Source of the DNA: Roseovarius nanhaiticus
Lineage (GTDB): Bacteria > Pseudomonadota > Alphaproteobacteria > Rhodobacterales > Rhodobacteraceae
Direction: 5' to 3'
DNA length: 64,000 nucleotides
Assembly (NCBI RefSeq): GCF_900156535.1
Contig: NZ_FTNV01000003.1
Span: 478,725-542,724, forward strand
The notes below the pieces were generated by a model. It saw only the letters and a program-made list of their open reading frames with translations, had not been told where the DNA came from and ran no database searches. This document shows, in pieces, positions 27,571 through 37,699 of the stretch; within the stretch, counting starts at the first letter, position 1; each line of letters starts with the position of its first letter. A program made the translations under genes and the position numbers.

Positions 27571-28511
27571 GCGCGGAGGTCGAGGCTGTCGTGATCGGGC
27601 GCAACGAGGGCGCGCGCCTGATCGCGTGCCTCGCGTCTCTCGAAGGGCAGGTGGCCCGGATCATCTATGTCGACAGCGGTAGCACCGATGGCAGCGTCGA
27701 GGCGGCGCGCGCGGCGGGTGCCGAGGTGGTGACGCTCGATATGGCGCGCGCCTTTACGGCGGCGCGCGCGCGCAACGCCGGGCTGGCCCTGGTCCGCGCG
27801 CCTTTCGTCCAGTTCATTGATGGCGATTGCCAGTTAAGCTCCGGCTGGATCCCCGAAGGCTTGGCGCATCTAGCGGAACATCCGCAAACCGCCGTGGTCT
27901 GTGGCCGCCGGCGCGAGATCCATCCCGAGGCGAGCGTTTACAACCGTCTGTGCGATATCGAGTGGGATACACCTGTCGGCCCCGCGCTGTCTTGCGGTGG
28001 TGATGCGTTGATGCGCCGCGCGGCGCTGGATGAGGTGGATGGCTTCGATCCCGCGCTGATCGCGGGCGAAGAGCCGGATCTGTGCCTGCGCCTGCGCATC
28101 GCGGGCTGGGCGATCTGGCGGCTGGACGCGGAAATGACGCTCCATGACGCTCAGATCCTGCATCTGGGCCAATGGTGGCGCCGCGCCCGCCGGGCGGGTC
28201 ATGCCTATGCCGAGGGCGCCGCACGCTTTGGGAGGCTGCCCCATCGCCACTGGGTGCGCGAGACGCGGCGGGCGCTGATCTGGGGCGCGGTGCTGCCTCT
28301 GGTGATCGTCATCGGCGGCGCGCTCTGGTGGCCGCTGGCGCTGCTGGCGCTGGCCTATCCGGCGCAAGTGATGCGCCTCGGGCTGCGCAGCGGGAATTGG
28401 CCTTGGGCGGTCTTCAGCGTGCTGGGCAAGTTCCCCGAGGCGGGCGGCGCGCTACGCTATTGGCTGGCGCGGCTCCGCGGACGGCGGGGCGGGCTGATCG
28501 AATACAAGTGA
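27567..28511 (+). CDS. Family 2 glycosyltransferase with C-terminal membrane helices
   Basis: GT-A enzyme of 314 residues that adds a sugar to the lipid-linked repeat unit. VVIGRNEGARLIACLASL and YVDSGSTDGS form the nucleotide-binding start, FIDGDCQ is the metal-binding DxD-like motif, and GEEPDLCLRLR carries the catalytic-base region. Two hydrophobic segments near residues 235-270 suggest membrane association. GTG 27567 overlaps the preceding stop (GTGA). Confidence 0.9.
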   Translation: MSAEVEAVVIGRNEGARLIACLASLEGQVARIIYVDSGSTDGSVEAARAAGAEVVTLDMARAFTAARARNAGLALVRAPFVQFIDGDCQLSSGWIPEGLAHLAEHPQTAVVCGRRREIHPEASVYNRLCDIEWDTPVGPALSCGGDALMRRAALDEVDGFDPALIAGEEPDLCLRLRIAGWAIWRLDAEMTLHDAQILHLGQWWRRARRAGHAYAEGAARFGRLPHRHWVRETRRALIWGAVLPLVIVIGGALWWPLALLALAYPAQVMRLGLRSGNWPWAVFSVLGKFPEAGGALRYWLARLRGRRGGLIEYK

Positions 28512-28515
28512 GCCG

Positions 28516-29265
28516 TCAGCGCGCACGCCAGGCGCGCCAGGCCAGACCCGGCAGGATGGCAAAACAGCGCGTGTAACGGGGGATCAACCGCCGCGGATTG
28601 GTCGCCGCGCGCCAGAGCCATTCGAGCGCGAGCGCGCGGACGAGGCGCGGCGCCCGCCTCTGGTGCCCGGCCAGAAAATCCAGACCCGCACCGATCGAAA
28701 CGAGCCCCACCGACGGCGCGCATTTGGCCCCACGCGCGGCCAGAACCTCCTGCTTGGGCGCGCCCAGCGCAAGAAAGCAGAGCCCTGCGCCCGACGCTTC
28801 CAGCTCGGCCAAAATGTCCCGTGCCGCGTCGCTCTCGGGATCAAAGCCCAAGACGGGCGCGTGGCGGTAGGCCACGCGCAGCGCGGGGATCAGGCGGCGC
28901 AGATGCGCCTCGGCGCCTGTCAGCGCGGCCTCGGTGCTGCCGATCAGGGCGATGGGGCGCGCCTCCTCACTCGCCAGCCGCGCCAGCGGCACGATCATGT
29001 CCGAGCCGGGCATCAGCTCGACTGGCTGGCCTGCCAGCTGCGACAGCCACCGGATCGGGCGGCCATCGGCGACGATGATGTCCTGCTGCGCATAGGCGGC
29101 GGCGAAGTCCACATTGCGCCCGATCTGTGCCATGTGATCGAGGTTCACCGTCGCCATTGCAAACCCCGTCCCCGCGCGCAGATGGTCGCGCACATCCTCC
29201 ATCACCGCGGCGCGGCGCGCGTGGGTGACGGGAACCTTTCGGCCATTGCGGGTGATCAGAAACAT
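28516..29265 (-). CDS. WecG/TagA/CpsF-family glycosyltransferase (GT26)
   Basis: Glycosyltransferase of 249 residues that typically adds the second sugar to an undecaprenyl-linked monosaccharide. Family marks are ATVNLDHMAQ, IVADGRPIRWLSQ (the catalytic Asp region), GSDMIVPLA and LGAPKQE. The ATG at 29265 with AAGG upstream gives the family start; a longer frame reaches 29373. It is convergent with the preceding gene (4 bases between stops) and divergent from the polymerase gene. Confidence 0.9.
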   Translation of the reverse strand: MFLITRNGRKVPVTHARRAAVMEDVRDHLRAGTGFAMATVNLDHMAQIGRNVDFAAAYAQQDIIVADGRPIRWLSQLAGQPVELMPGSDMIVPLARLASEEARPIALIGSTEAALTGAEAHLRRLIPALRVAYRHAPVLGFDPESDAARDILAELEASGAGLCFLALGAPKQEVLAARGAKCAPSVGLVSIGAGLDFLAGHQRRAPRLVRALALEWLWRAATNPRRLIPRYTRCFAILPGLAWRAWRAR

Positions 29266-29390
29266 CGAGGCGCCTTGCTGGGACGGGTCTTCATACCGCC
29301 GCGGCGCTGCAATGCAAATGCCGCCGCGCGGGACAAGGCGTGTGCGGCGTGCTAAGACGCGATCAGCGCCCATGCCCTACCGGACGATCC

Positions 29391-30875
29391 ATGCCCAACG
29401 CCCTTGCCTATCTAATGCTCGCGATCTGGCCGCTGGTCTGCGTGATGCTGGTGCGCCGCCTGCCGGCGGAGCGGGCGATCATCTGGTGCATCCTCGGGGG
29501 CTATCTGGTGCTGCCGCCGGCGACCGGATTCGATCTGCCGCTGGTGCCCGAGATGAACAAGGTCTCGATCCCGAATATCTGCGCCTTCGTCCTGGCAGTT
29601 TTCTACCTGCGCCACCGGATCACAATATGGTCCGAGGATTGGGCGATGCGGGTCCTCGTCCTGCTTTTTGTGCTGGGGGTGGTGCCGACCGTGCTGACCA
29701 ATGGCGACGCGATCCTCTTTACGCTGCTGGGCGAGACGGCGCCCATCGTCTTCTCGGCCGCCTCACTGCCAGGGCTTGGCCTGCGCGATCTGCTGTCGGT
29801 CATTGTGGGGCAGGTGATCGTGCTCTTGCCGTTTTTCCTGGGCCGCAGCCTGCTTTCGAGTGAGACAGGGCTGCGCGAGCTTCTGATCGCGCTGGTGATC
29901 GGCGCGCTAGCCTATTCCATCCCGGCCTTGGTCGAGATCCGCCTCAGCCCGCAGATCAATACCTGGGTGTACGGCTTCTTCCAGCATGATTTCGAGCAGA
30001 TGATGCGTCAGGGCGGCTTTCGTCCCATCGTGTTTTTGCCTCACGCACTGTGGCTCGCGTTCTTCATCATGACTGCAGCCATGGCGGCCATCGCGCTATC
30101 GCGTAGCGCGCCGCGCCGGATGATGTTGCGTTATCTGGGCGCTGCGCTCTATCTGCTGGTGGTCCTGGTGCTCTGCAAGAGTATTGCGTCGCTCCTCTAT
30201 GCGCTGATGCTGGCGCCGGTGCTTCTCTTTGGGACGGCGCGGCTTCAGGTTCGGCTGGCCTTCGTCTTTGCGCTGATTGCCATGATTTATCCTATGCTGC
30301 GCAACAACGGCTACGTTCCCACCGAGGCGATCCTGGCCAAGGCCGAGACTTACAGCACCGAGCGCGCGCAGTCACTGGGCTATCGCTTTGACAACGAAGA
30401 GCTGCTTCTGGACCGGGCCGATGCCAAGCCGCTTTTCGGCTGGGGCGGATGGGGGCGCAATCTGGTGCGCGATCCCCAATCTGGCGAGATCCTGACCATT
30501 CCCGACGGTGAATGGATCATTGTCTTCGGCACGTTTGGATGGGTCGGATATATCGCGCAGATGGGTCTGATCGGTGGGCCGCTCATCTTGCTTTGGTGGC
30601 GCATGGGGCAGCTGGGCGCGCCGGGCGCGGGGCGCAATCTGGGCAAGCGGGGGCGCGAGATACCGGCGCTTGTTGCTCCCATTGCCGTCCTTTTGTCGAT
30701 CACGATGATCGACATGCTGCTGAACGCGATTTTGACCCCCTACACATGGCTCATGGCCGGTGCCATCCTGGGTGCCTGCGAGGCGCATCTACGCGCGCCC
30801 CTGCCTGCGAAGTCTCGAACCGCGCCGCGGCGCCGGGTGGTGATCGGGGATACTGGCGCCGCACGGCGCCCTTGA
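29391..30875 (+). CDS. O-antigen ligase/polymerase-like membrane protein (Wzy-type)
   Basis: Integral membrane protein of 494 residues with about ten to twelve hydrophobic segments. A large periplasmic loop lies at about 310-380 (PLFGWGGWGRNLVRDPQSGE), just where Wzy/WaaL proteins carry their catalytic loop with essential arginines. It most probably polymerises the repeat units flipped by the Wzx-type flippase. I start at ATG 29391; 29340 is a possible but unlikely upstream start. Confidence 0.82.
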   Translation: MPNALAYLMLAIWPLVCVMLVRRLPAERAIIWCILGGYLVLPPATGFDLPLVPEMNKVSIPNICAFVLAVFYLRHRITIWSEDWAMRVLVLLFVLGVVPTVLTNGDAILFTLLGETAPIVFSAASLPGLGLRDLLSVIVGQVIVLLPFFLGRSLLSSETGLRELLIALVIGALAYSIPALVEIRLSPQINTWVYGFFQHDFEQMMRQGGFRPIVFLPHALWLAFFIMTAAMAAIALSRSAPRRMMLRYLGAALYLLVVLVLCKSIASLLYALMLAPVLLFGTARLQVRLAFVFALIAMIYPMLRNNGYVPTEAILAKAETYSTERAQSLGYRFDNEELLLDRADAKPLFGWGGWGRNLVRDPQSGEILTIPDGEWIIVFGTFGWVGYIAQMGLIGGPLILLWWRMGQLGAPGAGRNLGKRGREIPALVAPIAVLLSITMIDMLLNAILTPYTWLMAGAILGACEAHLRAPLPAKSRTAPRRRVVIGDTGAARRP

Positions 30876-31171
30876 GCGATCCCATGCGCGCAGGTCTGCG
30901 GCACTGATTCCAATTGGAAAATTACCCATTTCGTGTGATTGTTCTTCGCAATGGATCAATCTGTTTCCTTCTAACGCTTTGTCGCGTGGGCCGGATCAAG
31001 CGAAGGTTTGCCGAAATTAGGATAAGGTAAGTGATAACAGTCTATTGTCCGCAAAAGATGATGTGTGAGTGAAACTTTCCTTAATGGGTTTTAAGATCTG
31101 TTGTACCTTGTCGCCGACCCGATACGCGCACGTGCCTGTGCCGGTTGGATCGCTGGAGCGTGACGTATTTT
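30876..31171. promoter_or_regulatory. Promoter region of the PKS/NRPS operon, with 12-bp palindrome
   Basis: About 300 AT-rich bases without a gene, upstream of the PKS. A perfect 12-bp palindrome TTCCAATTGGAA lies at 30908-30919 and could be a dimer-binding operator. No terminator or -10/-35 pair could be fixed with confidence. Confidence 0.4.
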
Positions 31172-34100
31172 ATGATTGAGTATGGTGATAAATCGCGGGG
31201 CATCGCGTCTGGTGCGGTGCCGGGACAGGATAAGGTCCGCCGCGGCGATGACGTGCATTCTGGTGACATCGCCATTGTCGGCATGGCCGTGGAAGTGCCG
31301 GGCGCGGGCGACATTGACGCGTTCTGGGCCAATCTTGCGGGCGGAGTTGAAAGTATCGCTCGCCTCAGCCGCGAAGATCTGCTGGCCGCAGGCGAGGATC
31401 CGGCGCGCATTGCCATGCACAATTACGTTCCCGCCGCCGCGCGGCTGGACGGGCTTGCCGATTTCGATCCCGAATTCTTCGGCTTCGGCCCGCGCGAGGC
31501 GGCCATACTGGATCCTCAGCACCGCAAATTCCTGGAGGTGACATGGTCTGCGATGGAGCAGGCGGGCCATCCGCCGCGCGACTTCGCGGGGCGCGTGGGC
31601 GTCTATGCTGGATGCGGGCAGGCCAGCTATTACAGCGACAATATCCGCACCAATCCCGATCTGGTCGAGGATGTGGGCCTTTTCCTCTTGCGCCATACTG
31701 GCAATGACAAGGACTTCCTGTCGACCCGCGTCAGCCATGTTTTTGACCTCAAAGGTCCAAGTATCACATTGCAGACGGCCTGTTCGACCTCGCTTGTCGC
31801 TGTCCACTACGCGCGCCAGGCCCTGATGCGGGGCGAGTGCGACATGGCCCTTGCCGGGGGCGTCACGATCGAGCTGCCGCACGGGCATGGCTATCTTTAC
31901 AAAGAGAACGAGATCCTGTCGCCGGATGGCCATTGCCGCGCTTTTGATGCGGACGCCAAGGGCACTGTTTTCGGAAGTGGCGCGGGGGCCGTGGCCCTCA
32001 GGCGGCTGGAGGACGCGGTGGCCGATGGTGATCATGTCTGGGCCGTGATCCGGGGCAGCGCCATCAACAATGACGGTGCCGCCAAGGCCGGGTATCTGGC
32101 ACCCTCGGTCGAGGGGCAGGCCGAGGCGGTTCGCGCCGCGCTGCGCGATGCGGCGGTCGACGCGGCAAGCATTGGATACATCGAGTGTCACGGCACCGGC
32201 ACCTATCTGGGCGATCCCATCGAGGTCGCGGCACTCACGGCGGCCCATGCGGGCGCGGCGCCCCCGTGCCTCATCGGATCCGTCAAGACCAACATCGGGC
32301 ATCTTGATACGGCGGCAGGCGTCGCCGGGCTGATCAAGACGGCGCTGGCGCTGCATTATCGCCAGATCCCGCCCAGCCTCAACTATTCTGCGCCCAACCC
32401 CGACATTGACTTCGCATCGGGCCGCTTTGCCGTGGCGGACAAACTGGCAGAGTGGCAGGGCACAATCGGCCCGCGCCGCGCTGCGGTCAATTCGCTGGGC
32501 GTGGGCGGCACAAATGCGCATGTCGTGCTGGAAGAAGCTCCGGTCCGAGGCCCATCGGAAGAGAGCGATTTTCCCTTCCAGGTGCTGACCCTCTCGGCCC
32601 ATTCCAAACCAGCGCTCGATGCGGCGTCGGACGCGCTGGCCGCGCATCTGCGCGCCCATCCCGAAGTGCCGCTGGCCGATGTCGCCTGGACACTCAAGGC
32701 CGGGCGCCAGCCGATGGCGCGGCGCCGCACGCTGGTGGCGGCATCGCACGAAGAGGCCGCCGATCTTTTGACCGCGCGCGATCCGCAGCGCGTGCATGAC
32801 CATGCGGCGCCCGCCGTGCAGCCGCAGTTGGTCTTCATGTTCCCCGGCGGCGGCGCGCAATATCCGAAAATGGCGCGCGATCTTTACGAGACCGAGCCGG
32901 TCTTTGCAGAATGGATGGACCGCGGTCTCGAGCATCTGAGCGCGCAGACGGGCGAGGATATGCGCGCCCTTTGGCTGCCGGACGAGAGCGGCGCGGCCAC
33001 TGCCGCCGAGGCACTGAAGCGCCCCTCACTGCAACTGCCGCTGATCATGATCACCGAATACGCGCTGGCGCAGCTTTGGCTGGGCTGGGGGGTGCGCCCG
33101 GATGCGCTGGTCGGTCATTCGATGGGCGAAAACACCGCCGCCGCCCTGGCCGGCGTCATGTCTTTCGAGGACTGCATAGAGTTGGTGCTTCTGCGCGGGC
33201 AGCTTTTTGACAGCGTCGCACCTGGCGGCATGCTGAGTGTGCCGATGGAGGCGGGCGAGCTGGCGGCGTATATCGGGGACGACCTCGACATTGCCAGTAT
33301 CAATGCACCGGGACTGTGTGCCGTTTCCGGCCCCAATGCGCAGCTTGATGCGCTTGCGGTGCGGCTGGCTGGCGAGGGCGTGGAGTGTCAGCGCATCGCC
33401 ATCGACATCGCCGCGCATTCGCGCATGCTGGAAGGCATCCTGCCCCGGTTCCGCGCGCATCTTGAGGGAATGACCCTTTCGGCGCCACAGATCCCGATCA
33501 TGTCGAACCTGACAGGTGCGCCACTCAGCGAGGCTGACGCCCGCGATCCTGATTACTGGGTGCGCCAACTGCGCCAGACCGTGCGCTTTGCCGATTGCAT
33601 TTCCGCGCTGGCCGCCGGGCCTTCGGTCTTTCTTGAGGTGGGGCCGGGCCGCACGCTGGCCTCTCTGGCGCAGATGGGGCAGGGCGTGGCGCCCGGAACC
33701 GCCCTTGCCACCTTGCGGCACCCCGATCAGGTCATTGCGGATGATGCGCATTTTCTGGGGGTGATCGGACGGCTTTGGGCCTGTGGCATCGAGGCGGATT
33801 GGGATCAGATCTGGGGCCGCGCGCGGCGCAATCGCGTGATCCTGCCCGGCATGCAATTTCAGCGCAGCCGCTATTTCATCGAGCCGGGAGCCGCGCGCGC
33901 GGCAGGCCCTGAGCCATTGGCGCGTGCCGAGGATTTGCGCGATTGGGGATATGTCCCGCGCTGGCGCCCCGCCACTGCCGATTGCGATATCGAGACCGAA
34001 GAAAGTCTCGGGGCCAAGCGCGCTTGGCTTGTCTTTGCCGATGAGGCGGGCGTGGCCTTGCCCATCGCCGAGACGCTGCGCGCGGCGGGGCATGTGGTGA

Positions 34101-37100
34101 CGACCGTGCGGTCGGGCGACAGCTTTCAGCGGCGCAGTGAGGATGCCTATATCCTCTCGCCCGAGCAGGGCCGCGAAGGCTATGAGGCGCTGCTGAGCGC
34201 GCTGGCCAACGAGGGCCGGCTGCCCGACCGGATCGCGCATTTCTGGGGCGTCACGGCGGACGAGACGTACCGCCCCGGCTCCAGCTTTTTCGACCGCAAC
34301 CTCGAACACGGCCTTTTCAGTCTGACCCATCTCGCGCAGGCTCTCGCCGCGGCGCCGGGCATGGCCGGCTGTCATATATGCGCCGTCACCTCTGGGGCGC
34401 TGCGCGTTCGGGACGAGGCGCCGGTCTATCCCGAAAAGGCGGCCATTCTGGGCCCCGTGGGTGTGATTCCGCGCGAATTCGCGGGGCTGACGGTCCAGTT
34501 GACGGATATCGAGGCGCCGGAGCGCGCCCAGCGCCGCAAGCGGAGCAAGGCGGCGCTGACATCCGGCGCGGAATCAGACGCAGGCCAGCGCCTTTTGATG
34601 CGCGACCTTCTGGCCGAGCCGTCGAACGAGATCGCGGCGCATCGCCGTGGCACGCGCCTTGTCCGCGTCCTGCGCAAACTGCCGTTGGAAGAGCGCGTGT
34701 CGGGCGAGGGTGCACCCATTTATCAACAGGGTGGGGTCTATCTTGTCACCGGTGGCTTCGGCGGCATTGGCCTCGCCATCGCGCGCGACATCGCGCAGCG
34801 GGCGGGTGGGCATATCGTGCTGCTGTCACGTGGCGGTCTGCCGGATCGCGCCGATTGGCCCAGATTCGAGCGCGCAGGGCGCGACAGCGGCCGCACCGCC
34901 CTGCGCATCCAGGCGATCCGCGAGATCGAGAACCTGGGCGGTCGTGTCACGTGTGTTGCCGCCGACGTGACCGACCTCGCGCAGATGCAGGAGGTCCGCC
35001 GCCGCATCGACGAAATCGGCCCGCTGGCGGGGATCATCCATGCGGCGGGTGTGATCGATGACGCGCCGCTTTTGTCCAAGGACATGGGCGCGATGCACGC
35101 GGTGCTTGCGCCCAAGATCGCGGGTTTGCGGGTGCTGGACGAGGTGTTCCCTGATGGCAGCGCCGACCTCATGGTCCTCTTTTCGTCAACCAGTACGCTG
35201 ACGCGGCCTGCCGGCCAGGTCGATTACATCGCCGCCAACGCATATCTCGACGCGGTGGCCGACGCGCGGCGCGGTGGCAAGACCCGCGTGCTCAGCGTCA
35301 ATTGGGGTGTCTGGGCCGAGACGGGCATGGCCGCCGACGCCATGGCGCGCAGGATGGGCGGTGCCCCTTCCCGTGATCTGGGCCTGCCACTCCTGCGATC
35401 TGTCACCGATGAGACAGGCGGCGCGGCTTCCTATGCGCTGGACCTCTCAGCCAACGATGATTGGGTTCTGGCCGAGCATCGCACCGGCGCAGGCCATATC
35501 TTGCTCCCCGGAACTGCCGTGATCGAGGCGGCGGCACAGGCCATGGCGGCCGAGAGCGGCTTTCGCCCCTTCGCACTAGAGGATCTGCGCTTTGTCAGGC
35601 CGTTCAGCGCGGCCCCCGGCGCGCGGCAGACCGGCGCGTTGCGCTTGGGATCTGCGGACCGCTCGGGCGCGCGCAGCCTTTCGCTGTGCCGGCTGGTGGC
35701 GCAGGAGGGGCGCGAGGGAGAGGTTATCACTGCCGAGGCGCGCATTGCGCCACTCGGCTCGGCTGAGGCGCCCAAAATAGACCTTGCCGCGATCAGGGGC
35801 CGCTGCGTTCCGGTGGAGACGGGCCACGGCTTTGTGTCGCCGCAGGAGGCGCATCTGGAGTTCGGCCCGCGCTGGCGCGTCGTGACCCGGACGATGAAAG
35901 GGCAGGGCGAGGGGCTGGCCGAGTTGTCGCTACCGACAGAGTTCGCCGCGGATCTGGACGCCGGCTGGCTGACGCATCCCGCTCTGCTGGATCTCGCTAC
36001 GGGGTGGGCCATCGATCTGCACGAGGGATACGATCCGGCAGATCTCTGGGTGCCGGCGGGTTATGACAGCCTGCAGGTCCACGCCCCCTTGCCCCAGCGG
36101 ATTGTCAGCTGGATGCGAACGGGCCGCGCCGATACGTCAGATGCGCAAAGCGCGGTTTTTGACATCACGCTGGCCACGCCCGAGGGACATGTTCTGCTGG
36201 AAGCGCGCGGATTGCGCATGCAGCGTCTGCCCCAATCGGCGCTGGCCGGGCTTGGCGCGGCGCCCGCGCCGCGTGAGATTTCCTATACCAACGTCGACAA
36301 GGCCCCGCTCAGCCCCGCCGAGCAACGACTGATGCGCCAGATCGCGCTGGGAATCACCGGTGGCGAGGGCCCCGAGGCGTTGGCGCGGGCCATTTCGCTC
36401 AGCCGCGCGGAAGGCCTTGCCCGCATCGCCATTTCGCCGCTCGATCTGAATGCGCTCATCGCCGAGGCGGACGCGCCTCCGGCCAAGGCGGCGGACAGCA
36501 GCGCCAGCTTCCAGCGGCCCGCGCTGGAGGGCGATTACGTGGCGCCCAAGGACGGGACCGAGGCCAGCCTTGCCGCCATCTGGTCTGGTCTTCTGGGAAT
36601 TGAAGCGGTGGGCGTCGAGGACAGCTTTTTCGATCTCGGCGGCCATTCGCTGCTGGCGGTGCGCCTTTTCGCACAGATCAAGCAGCGGCACGGCGTGGAC
36701 TTCCCGTTGGCCAGCCTTTTCGAGGCCCCGACGATTTCCGCGCTGGCCGCGCGCATTGACGCGGCAGGCGGCGGGCATGCCACGGGCGCCGACATCGAAA
36801 GTCAGGACAGCGATACCAAACCCGAGACCGCGCCCTACCAGCATCTGGTGGCGCTGCATCCCGGCACGCCCGGCGCAAAACCGGCGATTTTCATCGTGGC
36901 GGGCATGTTCGGCAATGTCCTGAACCTGCGTCAGTTGGCGCTGCTGACAGGGCGCGCGCGCCCTGTCTGGGGCCTGCAGGCGCGCGGCCTGATTGGCGGT
37001 GCCGCGCCGCACCGCACCATGGAGGAGGCCGCCGCCGATTACATCGCCGAGATGCGCCGCGAACAGCCCGAAGGGCCTTATTACCTCGCCGGGTTCTCGG

Positions 37101-37699
37101 GCGGGGGCATCATCGCCTTCGAGATCGCGCAACAGCTGCGCCGCGCGGGCGCGTCGGTGGGCATGCTGGCCCTTCTCGACACACCATTGCCGCAGCGCCC
37201 CGCGCTTGGCCGCGGCGACCGCGCATTGATCAAGGCGCAGGAGCTGCGCCGCAAGGGGCCGCGCTATTTTGCGGAATGGGCGAAAGACAGGCTCAGCTGG
37301 GAGCTGTCCAAGCGCCGCGTGGCAGCGCCCGAAGATGCGCTGGGAAGCTTTAACAACAGCGCAATCGAGGAAGCGTTCCGCGCCGCCGCCGCCGCCTATC
37401 AGCCCAAGATATGGGATGGTCCGGTAACACTCTTCCGGCCTGCACTTGACCGGTATTGGCGCGGGCTTGGCGGGGCGTGGATCAGCGCCGCGCGCGAATA
37501 CGTTCTGCCCGATAACGGCTGGGCGCGCCTTTGCCCGCAGCTGGACGTGATCGAGGTGCCGGGCGACCATGACAGCATGGTGCTGGTGCCCAATGTCGCG
37601 GTGCTGGCAAATCATGTCACGGCTTTGGCAGCCGAGGCCGACAAGGATATTGATCGGAGCGCCGCGCCCGATTGGCCCAACAGAACCGCGGCAGAGTGA
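31172..37699 (+). CDS. Type I modular polyketide synthase (KS-AT-KR-DH-ACP-TE)
   Basis: One complete extension module of 2175 residues. KS: TACSTSLVA with C204, HGTGTYLGDP with H340, KTNIGHLD. AT: FMFPGGGAQYP and GHSMGEN with S650. KR: TGGFGGIG near 1190, with STSTLTRPAGQVDYIAANAY; its IDD motif suggests a B-type reductase. DH-like double hotdog: H1436 in EHRTGAGHILLPG, and HPALLDLATG later, both slightly off consensus. ACP: DLGGHSLL with S1826. TE: GFSGGG with S1976 and GDHDS with the catalytic His. DH lies after KR, unlike the usual order. The TE should release the product here. I chose ATG 31172 with GGAG 12 bases upstream; TTG 31145 is in frame. The next gene overlaps by 4 bases. Confidence 0.95.
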   Translation: MIEYGDKSRGIASGAVPGQDKVRRGDDVHSGDIAIVGMAVEVPGAGDIDAFWANLAGGVESIARLSREDLLAAGEDPARIAMHNYVPAAARLDGLADFDPEFFGFGPREAAILDPQHRKFLEVTWSAMEQAGHPPRDFAGRVGVYAGCGQASYYSDNIRTNPDLVEDVGLFLLRHTGNDKDFLSTRVSHVFDLKGPSITLQTACSTSLVAVHYARQALMRGECDMALAGGVTIELPHGHGYLYKENEILSPDGHCRAFDADAKGTVFGSGAGAVALRRLEDAVADGDHVWAVIRGSAINNDGAAKAGYLAPSVEGQAEAVRAALRDAAVDAASIGYIECHGTGTYLGDPIEVAALTAAHAGAAPPCLIGSVKTNIGHLDTAAGVAGLIKTALALHYRQIPPSLNYSAPNPDIDFASGRFAVADKLAEWQGTIGPRRAAVNSLGVGGTNAHVVLEEAPVRGPSEESDFPFQVLTLSAHSKPALDAASDALAAHLRAHPEVPLADVAWTLKAGRQPMARRRTLVAASHEEAADLLTARDPQRVHDHAAPAVQPQLVFMFPGGGAQYPKMARDLYETEPVFAEWMDRGLEHLSAQTGEDMRALWLPDESGAATAAEALKRPSLQLPLIMITEYALAQLWLGWGVRPDALVGHSMGENTAAALAGVMSFEDCIELVLLRGQLFDSVAPGGMLSVPMEAGELAAYIGDDLDIASINAPGLCAVSGPNAQLDALAVRLAGEGVECQRIAIDIAAHSRMLEGILPRFRAHLEGMTLSAPQIPIMSNLTGAPLSEADARDPDYWVRQLRQTVRFADCISALAAGPSVFLEVGPGRTLASLAQMGQGVAPGTALATLRHPDQVIADDAHFLGVIGRLWACGIEADWDQIWGRARRNRVILPGMQFQRSRYFIEPGAARAAGPEPLARAEDLRDWGYVPRWRPATADCDIETEESLGAKRAWLVFADEAGVALPIAETLRAAGHVVTTVRSGDSFQRRSEDAYILSPEQGREGYEALLSALANEGRLPDRIAHFWGVTADETYRPGSSFFDRNLEHGLFSLTHLAQALAAAPGMAGCHICAVTSGALRVRDEAPVYPEKAAILGPVGVIPREFAGLTVQLTDIEAPERAQRRKRSKAALTSGAESDAGQRLLMRDLLAEPSNEIAAHRRGTRLVRVLRKLPLEERVSGEGAPIYQQGGVYLVTGGFGGIGLAIARDIAQRAGGHIVLLSRGGLPDRADWPRFERAGRDSGRTALRIQAIREIENLGGRVTCVAADVTDLAQMQEVRRRIDEIGPLAGIIHAAGVIDDAPLLSKDMGAMHAVLAPKIAGLRVLDEVFPDGSADLMVLFSSTSTLTRPAGQVDYIAANAYLDAVADARRGGKTRVLSVNWGVWAETGMAADAMARRMGGAPSRDLGLPLLRSVTDETGGAASYALDLSANDDWVLAEHRTGAGHILLPGTAVIEAAAQAMAAESGFRPFALEDLRFVRPFSAAPGARQTGALRLGSADRSGARSLSLCRLVAQEGREGEVITAEARIAPLGSAEAPKIDLAAIRGRCVPVETGHGFVSPQEAHLEFGPRWRVVTRTMKGQGEGLAELSLPTEFAADLDAGWLTHPALLDLATGWAIDLHEGYDPADLWVPAGYDSLQVHAPLPQRIVSWMRTGRADTSDAQSAVFDITLATPEGHVLLEARGLRMQRLPQSALAGLGAAPAPREISYTNVDKAPLSPAEQRLMRQIALGITGGEGPEALARAISLSRAEGLARIAISPLDLNALIAEADAPPAKAADSSASFQRPALEGDYVAPKDGTEASLAAIWSGLLGIEAVGVEDSFFDLGGHSLLAVRLFAQIKQRHGVDFPLASLFEAPTISALAARIDAAGGGHATGADIESQDSDTKPETAPYQHLVALHPGTPGAKPAIFIVAGMFGNVLNLRQLALLTGRARPVWGLQARGLIGGAAPHRTMEEAAADYIAEMRREQPEGPYYLAGFSGGGIIAFEIAQQLRRAGASVGMLALLDTPLPQRPALGRGDRALIKAQELRRKGPRYFAEWAKDRLSWELSKRRVAAPEDALGSFNNSAIEEAFRAAAAAYQPKIWDGPVTLFRPALDRYWRGLGGAWISAAREYVLPDNGWARLCPQLDVIEVPGDHDSMVLVPNVAVLANHVTALAAEADKDIDRSAAPDWPNRTAAE

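Noticed and set aside
31091..32935. 614-codon open frame opposite the PKS, and similar long antisense frames opposite NRPS, liv and prfC genes
   Set aside because: High GC content removes stop codons from antisense frames. The sense-strand proteins have clear family motifs throughout.
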